From the NCBI RefSeq assembly GCF_009707465.1, contig NZ_CP046120.1, positions 1,455,501 through 1,519,500 on the forward strand: 64,000 nt of DNA. Reading direction: 5' to 3'. Shown piece by piece: positions 12,458 through 21,875 of this stretch (the stretch's first letter is position 1; every line of letters begins with the position of its first letter). The DNA is from Novosphingobium sp. Gsoil 351. Its GTDB lineage: Bacteria > Pseudomonadota > Alphaproteobacteria > Sphingomonadales > Sphingomonadaceae. Under the pieces are notes generated by a model that was given only the letters and a program-made list of their open reading frames with translations, was not told the DNA's origin and did not search any database. Made by a program: the position numbers and the translations under genes.

Positions 12458-12775
12458 TCAGAACATCAAGCGGGCGCGGTTGGTTTTGTGGAGGTGCTCG
12501 ACCACCGCGGGATAGAGTGGGCGTGCGAATTCTAGCCCCGCTTTGTGGTCTCCAACCCAGCAAACCCGGGCCTGCAGCCCTTCGAGCGTATCGGGTTGGA
12601 TTATTATGTTCTGGCCTACCTCGACATAGTGACTGGCAATCGCGATGCAGCAGCCGGCGGCAGAAATGTCGGACAGCGCGACATCCCGGATCTTCATGCC
12701 ACGGGTGCGGACGCGCGACTTCAGGTCGACCGGCAGGCGGACTTCCTGGCGTGGCACGGGCGGCGTATCGCGCAT
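12458..12775 (-). CDS. PilZ domain protein
   Basis: A 105-residue single-domain PilZ protein, expected to bind cyclic di-GMP. Both ligand motifs are present: RxxxR as RQEVR (residues 9-13) and D/NxSxxG as DISAAG (residues 36-41). The closing strand VCWVGDHKAGLEF is typical. There is no output domain, so it would act by binding a partner. It stands alone between the str operon and the TonB receptor. A link to the giant adhesin downstream, whose LapA-type relatives are controlled by cyclic di-GMP, is only speculation. Confidence 0.88.
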   Translation of the reverse strand: MRDTPPVPRQEVRLPVDLKSRVRTRGMKIRDVALSDISAAGCCIAIASHYVEVGQNIIIQPDTLEGLQARVCWVGDHKAGLEFARPLYPAVVEHLHKTNRARLMF

Positions 12776-12872
12776 GATCCGCCCATAACATTTGTTTGCT
12801 TAACGAAACGTTCGCGCCAGACCGGGCCTCCCCCTCGCGCGTTACCCTGTCTGAGCGCCCGGGATCGTGAGC

Positions 12873-15426
12873 TCAGAACTCCGCTTTGATCGTCAGCCCG
12901 TACGTGCGCGGATCGCCCGGGTTGCCGGCGATCAGGCCGGTGCTGCCCGGCGCGACCTGGAGCAGTTCGAAGTAGTGCGTGTCGAACGCGTTGCGGACCC
13001 AGCCGAACACGTTGAATCCGCTGTCGTCGCGGAAGCCGAGACGCAAGTTGGTCAGCGCATAGCCCTTGATGTTCGTATAGGCCGAAGGGCTCGGGTTCGA
13101 CGAGAACCGCGTCCGGTAGTTGCCGTCGAGACCGAGATAGACCTGGCCGTCCTTGCCGAACAGCGTGGCCGGTACGTTGCCCTCCGCGCCGTAGGACAGG
13201 CTGAGCTTCGACACGCCGGGCAGGCGCTGGCCCGAGATGTCGCAACTGGCGGGGCTGATGCCGCCGGGGGTGCCCGGCGCGCTGGGGGTCTGCCCCGCGG
13301 CAATCCGCGCTGCCGCCAGACAGCTCGGGCGGGCACGGGGCGCCGGTGAACTTGACGTACTTGGCGTCGGTGTAGGCGGCGCTGAGGTAGGTGTTGAAGC
13401 GTTCGCTCGGGCGCAGCGATCCCTCGAGTTCGATCCCCTGGGTGCGGACCTCCTGCGCGTTGGCGAGATAGCCGCGGGTGGTGCTGACCGCGCCGCTGTT
13501 CACCAGCGCCTGGAAGTTGCGGATGTCGGTGCGGAACGCGGCGAGGTTGAGGATCGCGCGGCGATCCCAGAACGACGACTTGATCCCGACTTCGTAGTGA
13601 TTGACCGATTCGGGCTTGATCGCGGCGACCTGGACCTGCGGGTTCCCGGCGGCGTCGTTGGGTACGCCGTTGAGGTTGATCCCGCCCGGCTTGAAGCTTT
13701 TCGCATAGGTCGCGTAGGCGAGCACATCCGGCGCGATCTTGTAGCTGAGGTTGAGGTCGTAGCTGAAGTTCCAGTCGCTGAACTTCGGCTCGATCCGCTG
13801 CGGCGTGAGGTTGTCGCGCCGCGCGGCGGTGCGGATGTCGGTGATCGGCAGGCCAGTGGCGGGGTTGACGAACAACACCGGGTTGCCCTGCCCATCGAAC
13901 ACTTTGCGTTCGTAGAGGCCGTCCTTCTTGTCGTAGTTGAGGCGGACGCCCGGCTGGACCGTCAGCTTGTCGGTCAGCTTGATCCCGACCTGGCCGAACA
14001 GCGCGGCGCTGGTGTTGTCGAGGTTGATCGTGTTGAACGCGGTCGTCCCGGCGAGCACGGTGGGATCGCAGGCAAGCTGGTTCGAGGCGCTCGGCCCGCA
14101 TCCGCTCGACCCCGCAGCGACGTTGCCGGGGTTGAGCAGCCAGCGGCTCGCCGCGCTGCCCAATTGCTCGGTGCCCTGGGTGCGCACGGTCTGGTGATAG
14201 GCGAATGCACCGAGCACGAAATCGAGCTTGCGGCTGGTGTAGTTGTAGCGGAACTCTTGGGTATACTGGTTCTGCTGCGAGGGGTTCTGCGACAGCGTGG
14301 TGATCGGCAGCCCGGTGAAGTCGCGGTCGTTGGCCGGCTGCCAGTCCCAAAAGCGCCACGCGGTGACCGAGGTCAGCGTGCCCGGGCCGACGTTCCATTT
14401 GATCCTGAGGCCGACGCCGCCGATTTTGTTGCCGGCGTTGAGATCGGCGTCGACGTCGGTCAGGCGGTCGAACGGATCGGTGCTGGGCGGGGCATAGCCC
14501 TGTGCCGCGGAGAGCGCGGCGTACTGGCGGTTGAGCGGGCGCTGGGTGGCGCGCGCGCGGACGAACACGGTGGCGCAGCATTCGGGGTTCTGGCGGCTGA
14601 AGTCGCCTGAGAGCAGGACCTGGAGGTCGCTGCTCGGCTTCCACAGCAACTGGCCGCGGAAGCCGATGTTGTCCTGTTCGTTGACGTGGTTGCCGCTGGA
14701 GACGTTGAACAGAGTGCCCTGGCGGCTGGTCCCCGACAGCGCGAAGCGCGCCGCCACGGTCTCGCTCAACGGACCGGAGATCGCGGCCTTGACCTGCTTG
14801 AACCCGAGGTTGCCGATCGACGCCTCGGCGCGGCCTTCGAAATCGAAGGTCGGCTGGCGGCTGGTGATGTTGATCGTGCCGGCGGTGGTGTTCTTGCCAT
14901 AGAGCGTGCCCTGCGGCCCGCGCAGCACCTCGATCTGGGCGACGTCGAGGAAGTCGAAGGTCGAGGACGCGACCCGCGAGTAGTAGACGTCGTCGACGTA
15001 GATTCCCACGCCCTGGTCGAAGCCGTCGTTGGTGAGCCCGAACGGCGCGCCGATACCGCGGATCGACAGCGTCGTGTTGCGCGGGTTGGACGAGTAGTAC
15101 TGGAGCGTGGGGGTCAGCTGCTGGAGGCGGCCGACGTTGAAACTGCCGGTGTTGTCGATGTGCTCGCCGCCGACCACCGAGATCGCGAGCGGCACTTCCT
15201 GCGAGGTTTCGTTGCGGCGCCGGGCGGTGACGACGATGTCCTCGCCCTGATCTTTGGCACCGGTGCCGACCGAACTGGACTGGGTCGCGGCAGGGGCATC
15301 GCCTTCATCGGCGGCGACTTCCGCAGACACGGCGGCGACCGGCGCTGCATCCGTCTCGGCGGCAAGGGCGGTCAGCGGAAACAGCGAAGCGGTGGCGAAG
15401 AGACTGGCGCGGACGAACGAAGGCAT
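12873..15426 (-). CDS. TonB-dependent outer-membrane receptor, reading frame broken
   Basis: An outer-membrane active transporter of about 850 residues. The ATG at 15424-15426 opens a signal peptide (MPSFVRASLFATASLFPLTALAAE). A TonB box (EDIVVTARRR) and a plug domain with QIEVLRGPQGTLYGKNTTAG follow, then the beta-barrel. The barrel shifts frame between about 13300 and 13345. Upstream the frame reads TGAPCPPELSGGSAD; downstream it resumes as TPGGISPASCDISGQRLPG and ends PRTYGLTIKAEF with the terminal Phe expected of a barrel. Removing one base restores one frame (2553 nt). It could be a pseudogene or an assembly error. The substrate is unknown; the adjacent YezD-like gene hints at sulfur compounds. 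Confidence 0.85.
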
Positions 15427-15561
15427 GAATTCCAGGTCCTTGTGCAGGGATGGGCTGCATCCGGCGGTCCGGTCTGCGGCATTTGGCGGGAAGTTCGGTT
15501 CAGGTCGGGACCGGCGAATGCGCGCGCCGGCCCCAGGGAACATCGGTTCGGAAAGCGCGGC

Positions 15562-15742
15562 TCAGCGGAAGCGGATGCGATCGGTGACGTCGAGCTGGAC
15601 GACCTTGCCTTCGTGCACCACCAGCTGAACCGTGCCGAAGCGCAGCCGCCCAATCGCCTCGGTCACCGCGTCGAGCACAGGCTGGGCAAACGCCTGGGTG
15701 CCCTCGGTCTTCAAGCTGTCGGGTAGGGGGAATCGCTGCCAT
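15562..15742 (-). CDS. YezD family (DUF2292) small protein, frameshifted
   Basis: The readable core TEAIGRLRFGTVQLVVHEGK, followed by VVQLDVTDRIRF, matches the small YezD/DUF2292 family, often found near sulfur-metabolism genes. The only good start is ATG at 15740-15742, with GGAGG 5 nt upstream, but it is one base out of frame with the core. Removing one C from the CCCCC run at about 15726-15730 gives a continuous 59-residue protein beginning MAAIPLPDSLKTEG. It lies directly upstream of the TonB receptor on the same strand, probably in one operon. Confidence 0.7.
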
Positions 15743-15846
15743 CGAAGCCTCCATTGCGGCTTCGGACTTATATCTACCTATATCATAGACAATGTGCGAT
15801 TTGCTTGTTCGCGATAAACCGGTGCTTTCGCGCGCCGGTTAACCTC

Positions 15847-16125
15847 AGAGCCCTTCCCGGTTGGGTAGGCCCGCCGTCACGGAGCCGATTTTGGCCCAGT
15901 GCAAGGCGCGCGGAGGGAGCGATGCCGACGCATCGTGACCCGAAGTGCTTTTGGCTCGCAAAGAAGCAATGGGCCAAAAGCGGCCCGCCCCGAAGGGTTG
16001 CCCTGTGAAGGCGCGCAGGAGCGTCGCGACGCTTACACCGGCAACCAGCCCGCGCCGCACGCCGCGCCTCCGCGCGAACCTTCACAGGGCAATCACGGCG
16101 AGTCTACCCAACCGGGAAGGGCTCT
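15847..16125. repeat. 279-bp nested palindromic element
   Basis: The outer arms, 15847-15870 and 16102-16125, are inverted copies matching at 23 of 24 positions around AGCCCTTCCCGGTTGGGTAG. Inside are further inverted pairs: TTTTGGCCCA (from about 15890) with TGGGCCAAAA (about 15969-15978), and CCCTGTGAAGG (about 16001) with CCTTCACAGGG (about 16079). It encodes no credible protein in any frame. It resembles a non-autonomous dispersed repeat. The IS481 element begins 4 bp beyond it, and before that insertion the palindrome would have abutted the hlyD stop codon. Confidence 0.75.
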
Positions 16126-16128
16126 AGC
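16123..16128. repeat. Target site duplication, left copy (TCTAGC)
   Basis: Identical to 17187-17192 on the other side of the insertion sequence. The 6-bp size and central CTAG fit the NCTAGN target reported for IS481 in Bordetella. Confidence 0.9.
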
Positions 16129-17186
16129 TGTGAGCTTTCAGGAGGTTGTTCATCCGGTGTGATCCGGTCAGACTGATGTTGCAACACGTCAGCACTGAAG
16201 GAATGACCGGATGAACATCCACAAGAATGCCCGAACCACGCCTTTCAGTCGAGCCGAGATCGTGCGGCGCATAATGGTGCTGCGCGAGACCCCCAGGGCG
16301 GTTGCAACCGCCCTGGGGGTCTCGGAGCGAACCGTCGCCAAGTGGCTGGCGCGCTACAGGGCTGAAGGCGAGGCCGGTCTAGCCGATCGCAGCTCGCGTC
16401 CGCGCCGGTTTCCCGGCGCCACGCCGGCCAATATCATCGACGAGATCATCGCGCAGCGCCGGCTGCGCATCACCGGCAAGCAGATTGCCAGAATGCTTGC
16501 GGTCTCGCCTGCTACCGTCAGCCGGGTGTTACGCAAAGTCCGTCTCAGCCGCATGCGCGACCTCGATCCGCCAGTACCGGTACACCGCTATGAGCGGGCC
16601 CATCCCGGTGAGCTGATCCACATCGATATCAAGAAGCTCGGCCGCTTCGAGAGCATCGGACACCGTATCACCGGCGACCGGACCCGACAGAGCAACACCC
16701 GTGGCTATCGCGCTGGCGAGAGATATGGTGCCGGTTGGGAGTTCGTCCACGTCTGTATCGACGATGCCTCACGCATCGCCTTCAGCCAGATCCACCGCGA
16801 CGAGAAGAAGCAAAGCGCCGTCGCCTTCCTCTACGCGGCAATCGAATACTATCGCAGCCTCGGAGTCACCGTCACCCGCGTCATGACCGACAACGGTGGG
16901 TGCTACCGAAGTTACGCATTCCGCGATGCCTGCAAGGCACTTGGCCTCAAGCACATCCGAACCAGACCCTACACCCCCAAGACCAATGGCAAGGCCGAAC
17001 GCTTCATCCAAACCAGCTTGCGCGAATGGGCCTACGCCAGAGCCTATCCTACCTCGGAACACCGAAAACAGGCGCTTGAACCCTGGCTCCACAACTACAA
17101 CTGGCATCGACCTCACGGTAGTCTACAATCCAACCCGCCCATCAGCCGACTGGGTCAGCCGGTGAACAACCTGTTGAGGCTCCACA
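16129..17186 (+). mobile_element. IS481-family insertion sequence, intact
   Basis: A 1058-bp element bounded by imperfect inverted repeats of about 26 bp starting TGTG (18 of 26 positions match; left 16129-16154, right 17161-17186) and flanked by the exact 6-bp direct repeat TCTAGC. It contains one transposase gene covering nearly its full length. Complete ends, an intact duplication and an undamaged transposase frame suggest a fairly recent insertion. It landed at the 3' end of the HlyD gene without changing that protein. Confidence 0.93.
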
Positions 17187-17191
17187 TCTAG
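16211..17191 (+). CDS. IS481-family transposase
   Basis: A 326-residue DDE transposase. An N-terminal helix-turn-helix (about residues 25-55, ALGVSERTVAKWLARYR) and a second HTH (about 95-112) precede the RNase H-like core. The catalytic triad is visible: D139 in ELIHIDIKKLG, D227 in VMTDNGG and E263 in TNGKAERFIQ. The C-terminus has the family segment HNYNWHRPHGSL. The stop codon TAG (17189-17191) lies outside the element, in the target site duplication, so the final Ile codon and the stop come partly from host DNA. Confidence 0.95.
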   Translation: MNIHKNARTTPFSRAEIVRRIMVLRETPRAVATALGVSERTVAKWLARYRAEGEAGLADRSSRPRRFPGATPANIIDEIIAQRRLRITGKQIARMLAVSPATVSRVLRKVRLSRMRDLDPPVPVHRYERAHPGELIHIDIKKLGRFESIGHRITGDRTRQSNTRGYRAGERYGAGWEFVHVCIDDASRIAFSQIHRDEKKQSAVAFLYAAIEYYRSLGVTVTRVMTDNGGCYRSYAFRDACKALGLKHIRTRPYTPKTNGKAERFIQTSLREWAYARAYPTSEHRKQALEPWLHNYNWHRPHGSLQSNPPISRLGQPVNNLLRLHI

Positions 17192-17192
17192 C
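17187..17192. repeat. Target site duplication, right copy (TCTAGC)
   Basis: These six bases hold two stop codons on opposite strands: TAG of the transposase (17189-17191, plus strand) and TAG of the HlyD gene (17188-17190, minus strand). The duplication preserved the HlyD stop exactly. Confidence 0.9.
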
Positions 17193-18444
17193 GCTCGGTC
17201 ATCGCCTCGCCGAAGGCCTTGAGCACAGGCTTCATCAGGTAGGTCAGCACGCTCTTGCGCCCGGTGATGATCTCGACGTCGCAGATCATCCCCGGCACGA
17301 TCGGCAGACGCTTGCCGCGGCTGAGGATATAGCTGCGGTCGGTCTCGACGATCACGGTGTAATAGGCCTGCTTTTCGGCCTCGTCGTAAATGCTGTCGGC
17401 GCTGATCTGGCGGACCGCGCCGGGCAGGCCGCCGTAGATCGAGAAATCGTAGGCGGTGACTTTCACGTTGGCGCGGTCGCCGGTCTTGATGAAGGCAATG
17501 TCCTTGGGCGCAACGCGGGCCTCGATCAGCAGCTTCTCGCCGATCGGCACCACCTGCATTATCTTCTGCCCGGCGTTGACGAACCCGCCGACGGTGGTGA
17601 CCTGGACGTCGTTGACGATTCCCGCCACCGGTGCGCGCAGTTCGTTGCGGTTGAGCCGGGCGGCGGCGCCGCGGATCGTCTGCTCGTTGACCGCGATCTT
17701 GGTGGTGACCTCGCTGCGCTCGTTAAGTGCCTGCTGGCGGAAATCGAAGCGCGCCTCGCTGAGCTGCGACTGCGCCTCCTGGATCGCGGCGGCGGCGCGC
17801 GCGGTGCCCTGGCGCGCCGCCGCCAGACGCCCGCGCACATCGACCAGTTCGCGCTGCGCGCTTAGCAGCTCGGTCTGCGGAACAATGCCCTTGGCCGCGA
17901 GCGGCGCGAGCATGTTGACCTGGTCCTGGGCGAGCCGCGCGCTGTTCTCGAGCGCGGCGGCGGTCGCCTCGCCCTCGCTCAGATCGCGGCGGCGCTGCTC
18001 GACCGCGGCGGCGAGTGCCGACTGTTTGGAACGCGCCGTTGCCTGACGGACTGCGGACAGTGCCGCCTCGTCGGCGTTGAGCGAACCGGAGCCGCCGCCG
18101 GTCCCCTCGTTCTGCAGCCGCGCTGCGCGTTCGGCGAGGCGCTGGTTCTCGGTTTCGAGCTGGCCGAGTGCGGAGGACGACTGCGAATCGTCGAGCCGCA
18201 CGAGCAACTGGCCGCGCTTCACCGTCTGCCCGGCGCGGACGAGGATCGAGGCAACCGTGGCGGGCTCGGCGGCCTGGACGAGCTGGACCTTGCTCGATGG
18301 GATGACCTTGCCCATCCCGCGGGTGACCTCATCGACCCGCGCGATTGCAGCCCACAGGATCAAGACGAGAATGCCGATCGCCGAAATCGCAATCAGCTTG
18401 CGGTTGGCATCCCAGTCTTCCCAGGTGTCGCGGATACTGGTCAT
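17188..18444 (-). CDS. HlyD-family type I secretion periplasmic adaptor
   Basis: A 418-residue membrane fusion protein linking the inner-membrane ABC exporter to the TolC channel. It has a short cytoplasmic N-terminus, one transmembrane helix (about residues 16-35, KLIAISAIGILVLILWAAIA), a lipoyl/barrel-sandwich start (VASILVRAGQTVKRGQLLVR), a long Ala/Arg/Gln-rich coiled coil (about 90-260), and the closing lipoyl half RAPVAGIVNDVQVTTVGGFV. The C-terminus has the T1SS-type VIPGMICDVEIITGRKSVLT and YLMKPVLK segments. Last gene of the secretion operon. The IS481 element sits immediately after its stop codon. Confidence 0.94.
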   Translation of the reverse strand: MTSIRDTWEDWDANRKLIAISAIGILVLILWAAIARVDEVTRGMGKVIPSSKVQLVQAAEPATVASILVRAGQTVKRGQLLVRLDDSQSSSALGQLETENQRLAERAARLQNEGTGGGSGSLNADEAALSAVRQATARSKQSALAAAVEQRRRDLSEGEATAAALENSARLAQDQVNMLAPLAAKGIVPQTELLSAQRELVDVRGRLAAARQGTARAAAAIQEAQSQLSEARFDFRQQALNERSEVTTKIAVNEQTIRGAAARLNRNELRAPVAGIVNDVQVTTVGGFVNAGQKIMQVVPIGEKLLIEARVAPKDIAFIKTGDRANVKVTAYDFSIYGGLPGAVRQISADSIYDEAEKQAYYTVIVETDRSYILSRGKRLPIVPGMICDVEIITGRKSVLTYLMKPVLKAFGEAMTER

Positions 18445-18530
18445 GTCAGAATCGTGCTCGCCAATAGGCCTGAGCGAAAACCTTCCCGCTCATCAGCGGG
18501 CCGGGGGCTCGAGCTTGCGGTTTCAGAGGT

Positions 18531-19646
18531 TCATTCACTCGCGCTGGCGGCGGAGTTGCTGATCGGCAGTGGGCCGTCGGTCACGTCCTGATCGTCGAGC
18601 GCCGCCTGGTAATGGCTGTCGGACTCGCCCGGCGCGGGAATGTTTAGCCGCCATTGCTTGAGCGGATTGATCCGCCCGCCGACGTCGGTCGCGGTACGGC
18701 GGTCGGTCGGATCAGGCGGGATGATGATGTCCGCGGGCAGCCCGGCCCCGCCCAGCGCGGCCTCCGAATTCAGCCGCGCCTGGAGCAGCGCATAGTTGAC
18801 ATCGGGGATCCGCTCGACCCCGCTATAGCCGCCGTTGAACGTGCTGGTATTGCCCCACGCGCCGGGGAAGCGATAGAAGATGTGCGCGCCGATCTGCTGG
18901 ATCTTGTTGAGCGTGAACGCCCACTTGGGCAGCACGTAATCGGCGTGATAGAAAGTCGCGGTACCCACGCTCGGCTCGACGTAGCCCGACAGCGCGGCGC
19001 GTGCGACGTCTTGCGCCTCGGCCCATGAACGCGCCGCGGGATGACGCAGCAAGGAACCGTCGCAGGTGAAGCTGAACTGGCACCCGGTAGTGCGCTCCCA
19101 GCCCTGGTAGACCACCCCGCAGACCGACTTGGGATATGCCGGATGACGCATCCGGTTGAGCACGACCTGCGCCACCGCACGGCGGCCGGTCATCGGCTCG
19201 TTGGCGGCTTCGTAATAGACCGCCTGGGTCAGGCAGGTCAGCGCGTTGCCCATCGGCCCCGCGCCGGATCCTGCCACCGCCTTGGAGATCAGGAACGAGC
19301 GTGCCTGCTGGAGCGGCGCCGACGACAAGGGGATCAGCGCGTTGCGTTCTTTGGCGGCCTCGCCCTGCACCACGATCGTAGCCTGGGCGCCCTCGGTCAG
19401 CTTGGCCACCGCGCGCTGGGCTTCGAGATTGACCCGCACCGTCGCCGAAGTCTGGCCCGGCGCAAACAGCCCCAGCGCTTTCCTAAGCCCCGCGAAACCA
19501 CTTCCGCTAAGCATCTCGGCGGTCGCCAACGCGACCAGCGCGAGCACAGCCACCATCGCGATCAACCGGATGCGCCGCTGGGCCGGAGCCCGGGTATCGG
19601 CGAATGGCGTCTCCCCGCCGAATTCGAGAACGGTTGCATCGTGCAT
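18531..19646 (-). CDS. SleB-type cell wall hydrolase, membrane-anchored
   Basis: A 371-residue protein with a transmembrane segment at about residues 26-44 (RLIAMVAVLALVALATAEM) and a periplasmic domain resembling hydrolase_2/SleB lytic enzymes: LTCLTQAVYYEAANEP with the probable catalytic Glu in YYEA, then AVAQVVLNRMRHPAYPKSVC and CQFSFTCDG. ATG at 19644-19646 (MHDATVLEFGG) is chosen; upstream codons in that frame overlap the ABC gene without similarity. It starts 5 nt after the ABC exporter and ends 86 nt before hlyD, so it is embedded in the secretion operon. Inference: it may open the peptidoglycan for assembly of the exporter or passage of the adhesin. Confidence 0.85.
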   Translation of the reverse strand: MHDATVLEFGGETPFADTRAPAQRRIRLIAMVAVLALVALATAEMLSGSGFAGLRKALGLFAPGQTSATVRVNLEAQRAVAKLTEGAQATIVVQGEAAKERNALIPLSSAPLQQARSFLISKAVAGSGAGPMGNALTCLTQAVYYEAANEPMTGRRAVAQVVLNRMRHPAYPKSVCGVVYQGWERTTGCQFSFTCDGSLLRHPAARSWAEAQDVARAALSGYVEPSVGTATFYHADYVLPKWAFTLNKIQQIGAHIFYRFPGAWGNTSTFNGGYSGVERIPDVNYALLQARLNSEAALGGAGLPADIIIPPDPTDRRTATDVGGRINPLKQWRLNIPAPGESDSHYQAALDDQDVTDGPLPISNSAASASE

Positions 19647-19651
19647 TGGGC

Positions 19652-21808
19652 CTACGGCTTTCCGCCGCCTCCGAGTCCTAGTCCGGCAGTTGCGATTATC
19701 TGGTCTCGCGGCCCGTCCGCCACAATGCGCCCCTTGTCGAGCACGATCAAGCGGTTGCACAGCGAGAAAAGCGCCGGTCGATGGGTCGAAATAACCAGCG
19801 TCTGGGCTGGTGTCAGTGATCGGGACAACTGCTCGACGAAAAGTTTCTCGGTCTGCGAATCCATCGCGCCGGTGGGTTCGTCGAGGAAGATCAGCTTGGC
19901 GGGCGAGACGAAGGCGCGGGCGAGCGTGAGGAAGCTGCGCTGCCCGCCCGACAGGCGGCTGCCGTGCTCGCCCACCGCGCGGTCGAACCCGCCGGCATCG
20001 CGCGCGAGGAACTGATCGGCCCCGACGGTGCGCAGCGCATCGAGCAGTTCGTCGTCGCTGGCCTGCCCGGCGCCGAGCGAGAGGTTGTCCTTCACGCTGC
20101 CCGAGAACAGGTCGCTGTCCTGCGCAACGAAGCGGAACGCGCCGCGCACATCCTGCGGGCGGAACTGGCGACTGTCGATCCCGTCGAGCAGCATCTGCCC
20201 CCCGGTTGGCTGATAGAGCCCGCACAGCACCCGCCCCAGCGTCGATTTGCCGGAGGCGACCCGGCCAATGACCGCGATCCGGTCGCCCGGCTCGATCGTC
20301 ACGTCGATGCCCGAGAGCGAGGCGGCGGAGGCTTCGGGATAGGTGAAGTCGACCGCCTCCAGGCGGATGCGGGCCGAGCGTACTTCCGGCGTGATCGCCG
20401 AACTGCCCATTCGCCGTTCGTCGCCGCCGTCCCACAGCCGCTGGATCGAATCGAGCGTCTGGCGGGCCTGCTGGCCGCGGGTCAGAAGGAACGCGAACTG
20501 GCCGACCGGCGCGAGGCTGCGCGACGAGAGCATGACGATCGCGATGATCGCGCCCATCGTGATGCTGCCGTTGGCGAAGAGGTAATACCCGCCGACGATC
20601 AGCGCGATGTTGGAGACTTGCTGGAAGCTCGAGGCGAGACTCACAGCGGTGCTCGAAATGTCCTTGAGCTTTTGCTGCGAGCCGCTGCCGATCTCGGCCA
20701 GCCGCCGCCAGCGGCCCAGCATCATGCCCTCGCCCGCGACGCTCTTGAGCGTTTCGATCCCGGCAATCGATTCGACCAGCAGGGTCTGCTGCAAGCCGTA
20801 GTCGGCCTGGGCATCACGCGCGGCTGCGATCACTTTGCGCTGGAGCCGCCAGCCGGCGAGGCCCATGACGATGATCGCCAATATCGGGACCATCGCCAGC
20901 CACCCGGCGATGTAGGCAATCATCGCTACGAATAGCGCGAGGAACCCCATGTCGATGATCAGCACGATCGTGGTCGAGGCGAAGAAATCCCGGACAATCG
21001 CGTATTCGCTGACCCGCGCCACCAGGTTGCCGGTGTGGCCCTTGCGCTCGGCCAGCGGGGCGGAGAGGATCTTCGAATAGATCTTCTGGCTGAGCCGCAG
21101 GTCGAGGTCGCGGCCGATCTGGTCCAGCACTTCGGTGCGCGCGCGGCGCAGCGCATACTCGAGCGCGAAGGCCACGCCGACGCCGAGCGCCAGCACCCAC
21201 AGCGTCGATTCGGCGCGGTTGGGGATGACCCGGTCGTAGACGTTCATTGAGAACAGCGGCAGCGCCAGCGCGAGGAGGTTGACGATGAAGGTGGCGACCA
21301 GCACCGGCGCGAACTTGCGGCGGTCGCGGGCGATCTCGCTCCAGAACCAGTGCTCGCGGGCGCGGCGATGCCACGGCTGGCTGGCATCGCGCAGTGCCTG
21401 GGGATCGCCGGTGACGGCCAGCGCCTGGCCGGTGAACGCAGCGGCGAGATCGGCGAACGGCTCCCAGGCCGCGGCACCGGTGCCTGGCCGCCAGACCAGC
21501 GCCTGACCGTCGCGCACCTCGTGGACCACCACCGGGCCTTCGCCCAGCGCGACCATCGCGGGATAGGGCTCGGGCCGCCGCGAGAGCTTGGCGCGGTCCT
21601 CGGTGATCGTGTTGAGCCCGAGGAGCTCGAGTGCGGGCGCGGCCTGGTGCCACGGCAACCGCCCATCGCGGCTTAGCGCCAAGCCGCCGAGCAGTCCCGG
21701 CGCGAACGCCACCCCGAACCGCGCCGCCAGTTCGCCGATGCAGGCGACCAGCGGGTCGGCGGTACGGGCCTTGGGCAGAGTCGTCTCGATGTTCACGCGT
21801 TCGTCCAA
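19652..21808 (-). CDS. Type I secretion ABC transporter (permease/ATPase, LapB-like)
   Basis: A 718-residue fused exporter for RTX-type substrates. The N-terminal 150 residues form a degenerate C39-like domain without a clear catalytic triad, as in HlyB and LapB, where it binds substrate rather than cutting it. The transmembrane domain spans about 165-450. The nucleotide-binding domain has Walker A GRVASGKST (515-523), signature LSGGQ (619-623), Walker B LIFLDEPT (639-646) and the switch His in ISTHRP (near 676). It follows tolC after 179 bp that contain palindromic repeats. Confidence 0.95.
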   Translation of the reverse strand: MDERVNIETTLPKARTADPLVACIGELAARFGVAFAPGLLGGLALSRDGRLPWHQAAPALELLGLNTITEDRAKLSRRPEPYPAMVALGEGPVVVHEVRDGQALVWRPGTGAAAWEPFADLAAAFTGQALAVTGDPQALRDASQPWHRRAREHWFWSEIARDRRKFAPVLVATFIVNLLALALPLFSMNVYDRVIPNRAESTLWVLALGVGVAFALEYALRRARTEVLDQIGRDLDLRLSQKIYSKILSAPLAERKGHTGNLVARVSEYAIVRDFFASTTIVLIIDMGFLALFVAMIAYIAGWLAMVPILAIIVMGLAGWRLQRKVIAAARDAQADYGLQQTLLVESIAGIETLKSVAGEGMMLGRWRRLAEIGSGSQQKLKDISSTAVSLASSFQQVSNIALIVGGYYLFANGSITMGAIIAIVMLSSRSLAPVGQFAFLLTRGQQARQTLDSIQRLWDGGDERRMGSSAITPEVRSARIRLEAVDFTYPEASAASLSGIDVTIEPGDRIAVIGRVASGKSTLGRVLCGLYQPTGGQMLLDGIDSRQFRPQDVRGAFRFVAQDSDLFSGSVKDNLSLGAGQASDDELLDALRTVGADQFLARDAGGFDRAVGEHGSRLSGGQRSFLTLARAFVSPAKLIFLDEPTGAMDSQTEKLFVEQLSRSLTPAQTLVISTHRPALFSLCNRLIVLDKGRIVADGPRDQIIATAGLGLGGGGKP

Positions 21809-21875
21809 GTTTCGACCGGTCCCGCGCCTTGCTTAGCCGATAAGCCCTTCGGTTCCCACGGGATTAACCGTGAAA

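Noticed and set aside
13052..14644. 530-codon alternative frame within the TonB receptor
   Set aside because: Pro/Arg-rich shadow; receptor motifs occur only in the other two frames, joined by the frameshift.
15783..16085. 100-codon open frame on the minus strand across the nested palindrome
   Set aside because: It lies over inverted repeats and has the low-complexity Arg/Ala composition typical of repeat-derived false genes in this group. There is no ribosome site.
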